Source of the DNA: a virus
DNA: 59,827 nucleotides
Reading direction: 5' to 3' (one strand)
Virus record (IMG/VR): IMGVR_UViG_3300042292_000091
Location: 1 to 59,827 of that record
A program made the translations under genes and the position numbers. Below the pieces are notes generated by a model, which was not told the DNA's origin, did not search any database, and was given only the letters and a program-made list of their open reading frames with translations. Of the stretch, positions 1 through 7,918 are shown in pieces (within the stretch, counting starts at the first letter, position 1; each line of letters begins with the position of its first letter).

Positions 1-765
1 GGCTTCACGGGTCTAGCCGCGCTTCAAGCGCAGGACCTTGCTAAATATCGCCCTCTTCGTCAGCGACAGTATTACCAGTCGCCGTATATGCAACAAGGCG
101 GTCTTGATCCCTACATGTCCCCGTACATGCAGGGCGTAGTTGAGCAGCAAAAGAAACAGGCAATTCAGGACTACGGTCGTCAACTTCCGGGTATGGCGGC
201 GGCTGCGGCCCGTGCTGGTGCTAAAGGCGGTACTCGTGAAGCATTGATGCAGTCTGAAGCTCGTCGTGGTCTGAATGAGCAGTTGCAGAATATCCAAGCA
301 ACAGGCCTTCAAAACGCCTACCAACAAGCAACTCAACAGGCGATGGCTGATGCTGCAACTCGCGCTCAGTATGGTCTGGCTGGTACGCAGTTGGGTGAGC
401 AGTCCCGTCAGTTCGGTGCTGGCCTTGGTCTACAAGGTCTTCAACAACAGTTGGCCGCTGCCGGGCAGCTTGGTCAGTTGGGTCAGCAGCAATATCAACA
501 GCAGTCAGGCATCCTCGGTGCTCAACTCGGTGCCGGTGCCCAACAACAGGCGCTCAAGCAGCAGATGCTTGCGTCGGACTACCAACGCTTCATTGACGAG
601 ATGCAGTATCCGTACAAGCAGTTGGAGTTCATGTCGAACTTGATTCGTGGTATCCCGTCAACGGATAAGACTACAAGTATCTACGAACCGTCCAGCACCC
701 TTGGCATGATTGGCGGTATCTTGGGTAGCGGCGGTGGTATCAATACGCTCTTCGGAGGTCGATGA
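1..765 (+). CDS. Virion protein, Gln/Ala-rich, partial (5' end outside window)
   Basis: The frame is open from base 1, so the gene begins upstream of the window; the first in-window Met is at 88. The protein starts GFTGLAALQAQDL, then has a Tyr-rich segment (DPYMSPYMQGVV) and long Gln/Ala/Gly-rich, probably helical stretches. It ends in a Gly-rich tail (GGILGSGGGINTLFGGR). The segment YPYKQLEFMSNLIRG resembles a conserved stretch of uncharacterised virion proteins in uncultured short-tailed phages. Position just before a giant polyvalent-type protein suggests an internal or ejected virion component (inference). No enzymatic motif is visible. Confidence 0.7.
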   Translation, partial: GFTGLAALQAQDLAKYRPLRQRQYYQSPYMQQGGLDPYMSPYMQGVVEQQKKQAIQDYGRQLPGMAAAAARAGAKGGTREALMQSEARRGLNEQLQNIQATGLQNAYQQATQQAMADAATRAQYGLAGTQLGEQSRQFGAGLGLQGLQQQLAAAGQLGQLGQQQYQQQSGILGAQLGAGAQQQALKQQMLASDYQRFIDEMQYPYKQLEFMSNLIRGIPSTDKTTSIYEPSSTLGMIGGILGSGGGINTLFGGR

Positions 766-2171
766 TGGCTATCACTCCGCTTAACCCGCTTGTGCGAACG
801 ATGCTGACTTCGCTTCATGGCGCGATGGCTAAAGGTATGCCGATGGATCAAGCCATGACTTATGTGAAGAGCATGGCTCAGCAGGGCATTGCTCCGCTTG
901 TTGATCTCTCTGCCATGCTGCGTCAGTTTGAGCAATTAAAGCAGCCTGAAACTCGTCCTATGCAAACTGGGACTGTGCGAGATCAAATTAACATGGCGGC
1001 GCAAGCACGTGCTGGTGGACTGGGCGGGTTTCAAATGCAACCTACCCAAACTGCACCACAGATTGCTACTCAACCCATGATGTCTCCGCAAATGACGGCT
1101 CCTCAAATGGCTCCGCAAGCAAGTGGTCTTGCCTCGCTTGATGCTGGCAGGATGGAGAATCCGCAGGGCTTTGCCGGTGGCGGCATCGTGGCGTTTGATC
1201 AAGGTGGCGTCAGTGCGTCCACTCCGCCTATCGTGGCGGCGAACTTGCCGAAGCCGCGCTCGGATCAACAGATTTACGATTACTTCGCAAACATCATGGG
1301 ACAAGGTTATGTCCCGGCGTTTAAGAAGCAGGAAGAAGAACTGGAAGGAATTGAGAAAGAGCAAGGTATTGGCGAGTACGCCAAGTCGCTTCAGGAAGAA
1401 GCGGATTTATTGAAGCGGCAGGAAAAGCGTTCGCTTGAAGAGTTGGAGGCTGACCGGGGCAATTTACGCCGTCAGGAAGCTGCCGATATCGCAGGTTACG
1501 CCACTAAGTCTCGTAGCGCGTTGGAGGCAATGGCGAAAGCACGTAGTGCGGCTGTTACTCGTGAGCGTGACCTTGAAAAAGAGATTCGCGCTGCCCGTAA
1601 TGAACGTGAGAAAGCAGCTATTAATCTGACTAAGGCTAAAGAAACTGCTAGAACAACTCGCACCACAACTGCCATGAACCGCGTTAATCAACTTGAAACT
1701 AAGTTGGAAACGGCAGAAAAGACGCTTAATGATCGTCAAGCTCAACGCGAAAATGTTGCATTGGAGTATCAATACCGCACGGCGTTGGCTGGGTTTGAAG
1801 CAGCATCTCGTATGGCTCTGGCTGAGTATGATCGCGGTACACAGATCGCTGTTAGAGAAGCGCAGGCGAGAGTCGAGGCCGGTCGCGGTACTTCGACTGA
1901 CTACGTGCTTGGCGGTGCATTAGCCCGTGTTGGAACGCTGACGGAATCTATCGCTAAAGAAACCGACCCGGCTAAGAAAGCCGCAATGCAGCAAGAACTT
2001 AATCGTGCAAACGCTGAAGTAGATAGAGTCACCAAGTCACTTATTGCAGCTAAACCTAAAACTGGTGCGGCTCCTATTGACGTAACTCAAGCACAGCCTC
2101 AAGGTGGCGCTCCCGCTGCGAACAGTAGTATTCGAGACGAAGCGGACGCCGTTCTTGCTGCCGGGGGTTAA
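765..2171 (+). CDS. Coiled-coil virion protein, function unknown
   Basis: This is a protein of about 468 residues. Two ATGs are possible (762 and 765). The Shine-Dalgarno GGAGGT at 754-759 is 2 nt from the first and 5 nt from the second, so 765 is preferred; the preceding stop overlaps. The N-terminal 100 residues are Met/Gln-rich. Near residue 135 is FAGGGIVAFDQGG, a Gly-rich motif related to ones in the 44289 and 57967 genes. Residues of about 190-380 are highly charged heptad-like helix (coiled coil). No catalytic motif is seen. A structural or internal virion role is inferred from position. Confidence 0.75.
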   Translation: MAITPLNPLVRTMLTSLHGAMAKGMPMDQAMTYVKSMAQQGIAPLVDLSAMLRQFEQLKQPETRPMQTGTVRDQINMAAQARAGGLGGFQMQPTQTAPQIATQPMMSPQMTAPQMAPQASGLASLDAGRMENPQGFAGGGIVAFDQGGVSASTPPIVAANLPKPRSDQQIYDYFANIMGQGYVPAFKKQEEELEGIEKEQGIGEYAKSLQEEADLLKRQEKRSLEELEADRGNLRRQEAADIAGYATKSRSALEAMAKARSAAVTRERDLEKEIRAARNEREKAAINLTKAKETARTTRTTTAMNRVNQLETKLETAEKTLNDRQAQRENVALEYQYRTALAGFEAASRMALAEYDRGTQIAVREAQARVEAGRGTSTDYVLGGALARVGTLTESIAKETDPAKKAAMQQELNRANAEVDRVTKSLIAAKPKTGAAPIDVTQAQPQGGAPAANSSIRDEADAVLAAGG

Positions 2172-2173
2172 TC

Positions 2174-5100
2174 GTGGCAACGGCTGACGAGTACGCGGCG
2201 TGGATTGTACGTAACAAAGACAAAAAAGGTTCTCGGGAATTCGAGACGGTCGCTGCTGCGTACAGACAAGCGGTACAAGAAGAACAAAGACGGCAGACTG
2301 AAGAAGACAAAGGTGGTGTTGGCGCTGGGTTTATGCGCGGCCTTAAGTCGATGGCCTCAACCGTAAAAACGGCTGGTGAATCTTTAGCTGATGCAGAAAA
2401 AGCCGCGCTTGAAGCCGCCGAACGTAGCCGAATCATTTCTGAGAAGTATGGCGAAGGCCCAACTCTTGAGGCGGCTAAGAAAGCCTACGAAGAGCGCGGT
2501 GCATTAGGCGCTGCTGGCGAAGCTGTTGGAAGTATCCCCGAAGCTGTTGCTGAACAACTTCCTCAAATGGGACTTACGATAGCAGGTGCTAAAGCAGGTT
2601 CTGCTCTTGGTGCTATGGTTGGCGGTCCCGCTGCACCTGTAACTGCGTTAGTTGGCGGTATTACCGGCGCTGTCACTCCGTCCTTCATGCAGCAGTACGG
2701 CGCAAACATTCAGCGCCAAGCCGAAGAAGACATCGCCGCAGGTCGTGATGTTGATATCTCCCGCACAGCCGCCGCTGCCGCCGCTGTACCACAAGCTGCG
2801 CTCGACGTAGCAAGCCAAGCTTTAATTCTTGGTCGCGTCCTCCGCAAAAAACTTTTTGGTGAAGCGGGTAAGAAGATTGATGAACTCTTAGCCGAAGGCA
2901 CTGAAGAGTCTGCTAAGAAGGCAGAGAAACTAGCACGAGAAGGTCTTGCTAAAACTGTAGCCAAAGGCACCGCCGTAGGTGTAGCTGCTGAAGTTCCGTT
3001 TGAAGTTGTTCAACAAGCACTTGAACGTGCTCAAGCCGGTCTATCAGTTGCCGATAACGACGCTGTACAAGAGTATCTTGAGGTTGGATACCGTACTAGC
3101 CTTATGGCTCCGCTTGGTGGCGTGGGTCGAGTCGTTGATAGAGCCGCTGCACGAACGCAAGTTGCTCGGGCTGAACCTGCCGGTGACTTAACGCAGGAAA
3201 CTCAAGAAGAAGCCGACGCAATAAAGAAGGAAGAAGAGGAAGCGGCTAAGACTCCTCCGCCTCCGTTGCCGTCGTCGATTGACGATGCGCCCCCTGCTTT
3301 GCGCGGTGAATTACGTAGCATAAGCACGCCTAAAGAAGCTGCTGAAACTCTGCGAAATGCGGAGATGTATCTTGCTAACTTGTCAGAAAGCCTTGCTGAT
3401 CCAGAAGGCATGGAGAGAGACGCCCGTTTAATGGGCGTTGAACCGCTTGATGCTGAGCAAAGACTCATGGCTCGCGCCGAAGCTTTGCAAGAAGCCATTC
3501 CGTTCTATCGTCTAAGACTTCAAGAACTGTCGGGTACACCGACAGTTACGACTCCGGCTACACCGGTCGCACCGATTCCGCAAACTGCGGATGCTCAGCA
3601 GCAGTTAATTGAAACGCCAGCCGCCACAGTGACGGCTACGCAACCTACGGTTCAGGTTGATAAGGCTCTGGCTGAAGCAATTAACGTCCCCGGTGCAGAG
3701 ACCCTACCGAAAGGCCAGCCGGTTACGTTAACAACGCCGACCGCTGCGGTTGCTCCAATCCCGCAAACTGCGGGTGCTCAAGCGGCCCTGCCTATCGAAC
3801 CCACTGATGTTGAAGACCCTATTTACCGACAGGCTGTAGATGCGGTTCTTCAGAGTGGTGTGCCTAGTGTCGCTACCATTCAACGCGCCCTTAACGTCAA
3901 TTTGGCGAAGGCGACTGAACTTCTTAGACGTATGGAGCTTGAAGGTGTCGTTACGGCTCCGAAGAATGGCAAGCGTACAATCACGATGGGGCAACGTCAG
4001 GAGGCTCCCAGTGCAACCGTTGAAACAACATCAAGACCTGTTGAGCCAACTGTCGCTGGAGCAGTTGGAAGAAGCGCTGAACTGCCTTTACCGGGACCAG
4101 AACCCACTAGACCAGAAGTTGCAGGAGTTGCAAGTGAGGGATTGGGGACTGCTCCACGAACTGCTGTTGATGTTGCTGAAAGAGAAGGACGGGTCGAGCC
4201 TCCATTAGGCGATATCAGCACTGTAACTACCACACAAGAACAGCCATCAATTAGTTCACTGCCCCCGCGCCGTCGTGGTGTAGTGCCGCCGTCTCCTGTC
4301 ATGGCACGACAGGATGTTGAGCAAGCCGCGTCTGAGTCAATTCAAGGCTGGACCAACGCACCGGAAGTTGTTGTTCTTGATAACGAGAACGACACACGCA
4401 TTCCTAAAGGTGTGAAGGTAAACCCTGACGACAAAGGTTTTTACCATGAAGGTAAGACCTACGTTATTGCCAGCCGCGCCACTGACAAAGCCGATGTTCA
4501 CGCCACCGTTCTGCATGAAAGTTTTGGGCATTTCGGGTTGCGGCAGAAGTTCCGTACCCGACTCAACGACATCCTGAACGACATCTACGACACCAACCCA
4601 GCTACTCGCGCTGCGGCGGATGCGATCAAAACCCCCGGCATGAGCAATGCACAGGCAGTGGAAGAAGTTCTTGCTTCCAAGGCTGAAGCCGGTCCAATTA
4701 AAGAAGCCGGTATTCGTGCTGCGTTTAACCGTGTGGCTGCGTTTATTCGCCGCGCTGCTAGAGCGATGGGCATCAAGTTTGCCTACTCTAACAATGACGT
4801 TGCACAGGTCATGCGACTGGCGCAGGAGAAAGTTACGACCGGCAAACGTGAAGTTGTCGGTCTCAAATCTGTCGCTGCTGCAAAAAGAAAAGAACGTAAT
4901 TTACTTAACTCTTCGGCTCAGAAACTTCAAGACCTTAAAATAATGTCGCCTGAGCTTGCGGAAACAGCTTTGGCATTTGCAGAAGGGCTTAGCGACAAGT
5001 TACGTCCCGCCTATTTGCAACTCCGCACCATGCGGGAATTGGAAGACATCTTTGGCAAAATCGTTCCTGCTATTAGGGGGCTTACCCGAGTCGCCACTGA

Positions 5101-7714
5101 ACGTGCTGTGAAATTGCGCGAAATGCGCGGTGATATTAATAACAATGTTACTAAATGGAATGACGTACTGTCAGATAAAAAATATAAAGGCGTAATTCAA
5201 AAGTTTTACAGAATTGCGCTTGAGTCTACTGAAACGCAGACCGATTTCCGTAGGACTATTAAACTCAAGAACGGCACGGTTGTTCCTAACAAGGATTACA
5301 ATTCTTTAGACAAACTTACCGCAGAGTTTGAGAGTCTTCCGCAGCCTCTTAAAGATGTTTACTTCGATATGCTTGACGCTTACCGGCAGATGTCTGATCG
5401 GTACATTGAGCTTATTACGAAGAACCTGCCCCCCACGGCAGCTAATTTGATTCGTAAAGAAATTGAATCCCGCAGAATTAAAATTTATTTGCCGCTATAT
5501 CGTGACGGCGATTATTGGATTCGCTATCAAGATAGAAATGGTGAAACTGTTGTTGAGTCTTTTACAAGCAGAAAAGCGCGGCTGTTCGCTATCCGTGACT
5601 TAGTAAAAGCGGGTATTAACCGAAGTAGTATTCAACAGTATTCCAAGATTGAAGACGCCTTTGAAGCGCCGGGTATGGGCAGCTTTGGGTTCTTCGGTAA
5701 GGTAAACGAAGAGATAGATAAGTATTACAAAGATCAGTTCGGTCCTAGAGCGCAAATCCCTGCCGAACTGAAGCAGACTTTGTATAAGTTGTTTTTGGAC
5801 ACTATTCCTGCTTCGTCCGTACGGCAGCAGTTCCGTAAGCGTGAGGGTTATAAAGGCGCTAAGAAAGACCTTCTTAACGTCTATGCCATCGTCGCTTCTC
5901 GCATGGCGAACCAACTGACTAACCTTGAATATGCGCCGCAAATTGACGAAGCCACGAAGTTAGTCGAGGAAGACGTAGCCAAAGACGGCTCAATGACGGC
6001 GTTGCAACTTGGCAACGAATTAAAAGTACGGCTTAACTTTTTGCGTGATCCGTCTAATAGCAGTTTGGTTAACCGTTTTGTGTTCATGAGCTACGCAGAT
6101 TTTATCTTGGGCAATATGTCCTCTGCCGTAGCCAACACTACTAACTTGCCGATGATTGTTTATCCGATGCTTGGCGGCGAGTACGGCTACGGTAAAGCCA
6201 AGACTGCAATGGAAGATGCAATTGCCATGTACTTCCAAGGCGGTTGGGACGACGATGGTAAAGCAGGAAAACCGAGGAAATTTCCAGAGGCCGACCGTAC
6301 TGCGTTTGACCCGGCTTCTATTCCGCCCAATTCTCCGTTGGGACGATTGTTTGAAGAGGCTGTTAAGCAGGGTGCTATCAAGCACTCGGTTGGCTACGAC
6401 ATTATGGAGGCTCGTGACCGGGGAGCCACGCTCAGCGATTACTCTGGAATGCTTAACTACACTAAGCAGTTCTTGGGCTGGACGTTCCAAAACACAGAGC
6501 GTTTTAACCGCGAAGTGACTCTTATCGCGGCGTTCCGATTGGAGATGGAGAAGAAAAGAGCGCAGGGTCTTACGGGACGGGCTGTTGAAAAAGAAGCCAT
6601 TAACAAAGCTATTCGCCTTGCAGATGAAGCCAACGGTGAAACGCTAACTGAGCTTAGCCCGCGCATATTCCAGACTGGGGTATTAAAGGTTGCCCTCACG
6701 TTTAAACGCTTTGCTAGGGCCATGTATGCACTTCAGGTGCGACTGCTACGCGATGCTCTTGAGGGGTCAAAAACTGATACGACGGGGATGAGTCCACAAG
6801 AGAAAGCCGAGGCAGAGGCTGCTGACCGTGAGTTTAGAAAGGTTGCTATTAAGCAATGGGTGGGTACTGTTGGCGGTGCGTTTACGTTTGCGGGTATTCA
6901 GGGATTGCCGTTTTATGGTTTAGCCACTGGGTTGTCTGCGATGGCAAGTGCTGTATCGGCTGCGATGTTTGGTGAAGCAGATGATGAAATCACTGACGCA
7001 GAAGAAGACCTGAAGCAAGACGTTGGACTTGGGGCATTTAGGGGTCCGGTCAACCAGATTTTTGGTATCGACATGGCGGCTCGTACTGGCTTTAACGGTA
7101 TGTTTTGGCGCGATGACCCACGCCGTTTAGATGAAATTGGATTGGAACTGTTTGCGATTGAACAGTTTTTAGGCCCTGCGTACGCCTCTATTCGTTCTCG
7201 TACCGAAGCAGTAAAAGAATGGTATGAAGATGGGTATTCTGATCGCGTGCTTGAAAAGCTGTTGCCGATTGCTGCTAGAAACTTTGCTAAAGCGTGGCGT
7301 TACTACAGTGATGGTGTATTGACTAGAGACGGCAAACAAATCACTGAAGACCTTGATGCCTACGAAATTTTCATGCAAGCGTTTGGATTTACGCCGACGC
7401 AGGTATCGGAAGCAACGGCTCGTGCTGGCGCTAGAAAAGAAATTGTTGATAGCGTTATTGAACGCCGACAGGCGTTGTTTAAGGATGCTTATTCTGCATG
7501 GTCACAAGGCGACCAAGAAGGCTACGAAGAAGCTTTGCAAGATATTAGTAAGTGGAACAAAACTAAAACTGCCGCTGAATTTGACGCTAAAATTAATTGG
7601 GACGAACTTGAACAGTCGTTCCGTCAGCGCAGTAAGGCTGCTGAAGAAGCCGTTGATGGTATTTCAATACCAAAACGATACCGTGAAGGTGCTATCAATC
7701 GGGTAAAAGAGTAA
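2174..7714 (+). CDS. Giant polyvalent-type internal virion protein with FtsK-gamma-like and HExxGH domains
   Basis: The protein has 1846 residues and a GTG start after GGGGGT, 2 nt past the upstream gene. Residues of about 120-170 are Ala/Gly-rich and hydrophobic. Residues 548-606 (DPIYRQAV ... MELEGVVTAP) match the winged-helix gamma domain of FtsK/SpoIIIE. At 781-786 is HESFGH followed by FGLR, the HExxGH(F/Y)GLR signature of peptidase-like domains in phage and plasmid polyvalent proteins. A long helical region follows, and a hydrophobic stretch near 1562-1600 could cross a membrane. Proteins of this class are thought to be packaged and delivered with the DNA, so an ejection-protein role is inferred. 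The C-terminus converges on the minus-strand genes with no gap. Confidence 0.85.
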   Translation: MATADEYAAWIVRNKDKKGSREFETVAAAYRQAVQEEQRRQTEEDKGGVGAGFMRGLKSMASTVKTAGESLADAEKAALEAAERSRIISEKYGEGPTLEAAKKAYEERGALGAAGEAVGSIPEAVAEQLPQMGLTIAGAKAGSALGAMVGGPAAPVTALVGGITGAVTPSFMQQYGANIQRQAEEDIAAGRDVDISRTAAAAAAVPQAALDVASQALILGRVLRKKLFGEAGKKIDELLAEGTEESAKKAEKLAREGLAKTVAKGTAVGVAAEVPFEVVQQALERAQAGLSVADNDAVQEYLEVGYRTSLMAPLGGVGRVVDRAAARTQVARAEPAGDLTQETQEEADAIKKEEEEAAKTPPPPLPSSIDDAPPALRGELRSISTPKEAAETLRNAEMYLANLSESLADPEGMERDARLMGVEPLDAEQRLMARAEALQEAIPFYRLRLQELSGTPTVTTPATPVAPIPQTADAQQQLIETPAATVTATQPTVQVDKALAEAINVPGAETLPKGQPVTLTTPTAAVAPIPQTAGAQAALPIEPTDVEDPIYRQAVDAVLQSGVPSVATIQRALNVNLAKATELLRRMELEGVVTAPKNGKRTITMGQRQEAPSATVETTSRPVEPTVAGAVGRSAELPLPGPEPTRPEVAGVASEGLGTAPRTAVDVAEREGRVEPPLGDISTVTTTQEQPSISSLPPRRRGVVPPSPVMARQDVEQAASESIQGWTNAPEVVVLDNENDTRIPKGVKVNPDDKGFYHEGKTYVIASRATDKADVHATVLHESFGHFGLRQKFRTRLNDILNDIYDTNPATRAAADAIKTPGMSNAQAVEEVLASKAEAGPIKEAGIRAAFNRVAAFIRRAARAMGIKFAYSNNDVAQVMRLAQEKVTTGKREVVGLKSVAAAKRKERNLLNSSAQKLQDLKIMSPELAETALAFAEGLSDKLRPAYLQLRTMRELEDIFGKIVPAIRGLTRVATERAVKLREMRGDINNNVTKWNDVLSDKKYKGVIQKFYRIALESTETQTDFRRTIKLKNGTVVPNKDYNSLDKLTAEFESLPQPLKDVYFDMLDAYRQMSDRYIELITKNLPPTAANLIRKEIESRRIKIYLPLYRDGDYWIRYQDRNGETVVESFTSRKARLFAIRDLVKAGINRSSIQQYSKIEDAFEAPGMGSFGFFGKVNEEIDKYYKDQFGPRAQIPAELKQTLYKLFLDTIPASSVRQQFRKREGYKGAKKDLLNVYAIVASRMANQLTNLEYAPQIDEATKLVEEDVAKDGSMTALQLGNELKVRLNFLRDPSNSSLVNRFVFMSYADFILGNMSSAVANTTNLPMIVYPMLGGEYGYGKAKTAMEDAIAMYFQGGWDDDGKAGKPRKFPEADRTAFDPASIPPNSPLGRLFEEAVKQGAIKHSVGYDIMEARDRGATLSDYSGMLNYTKQFLGWTFQNTERFNREVTLIAAFRLEMEKKRAQGLTGRAVEKEAINKAIRLADEANGETLTELSPRIFQTGVLKVALTFKRFARAMYALQVRLLRDALEGSKTDTTGMSPQEKAEAEAADREFRKVAIKQWVGTVGGAFTFAGIQGLPFYGLATGLSAMASAVSAAMFGEADDEITDAEEDLKQDVGLGAFRGPVNQIFGIDMAARTGFNGMFWRDDPRRLDEIGLELFAIEQFLGPAYASIRSRTEAVKEWYEDGYSDRVLEKLLPIAARNFAKAWRYYSDGVLTRDGKQITEDLDAYEIFMQAFGFTPTQVSEATARAGARKEIVDSVIERRQALFKDAYSAWSQGDQEGYEEALQDISKWNKTKTAAEFDAKINWDELEQSFRQRSKAAEEAVDGISIPKRYREGAINRVKE

Positions 7715-7918
7715 TTAACCAACTCTCCAAACCCTAACGCCAAGGTGTCCTTCCTTGGACGAGGCATAAGCCTTCACTCGTACTTGAGCGGCCTTGGCTC
7801 GGCAGTCTATCACGTACAGCATTTCCGCAATCTTGAGGGTAGGGATGAAGAAACTGTCCCCCACCGCCATACCCTCAAACGGAAAAATCCATTCAGGTTC
7901 AAGTACTTTGATTGTCAT
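7715..7918 (-). CDS. Conserved small phage protein, unknown function
   Basis: This is a 67-residue protein (MTIKVLEPEWIFPFEGM ... GVRVWRVG). It starts inside the last 20 nt of the primase gene and its stop abuts the stop of the convergent plus-strand giant gene. The pattern FEGMAVGDSFFIPTLK followed by VRVKAYASSKEGHLGVRVWRV looks like a small beta-rich fold. I recognise similar small proteins next to phage primases but no function. Confidence 0.7.
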   Translation of the reverse strand: MTIKVLEPEWIFPFEGMAVGDSFFIPTLKIAEMLYVIDCRAKAAQVRVKAYASSKEGHLGVRVWRVG

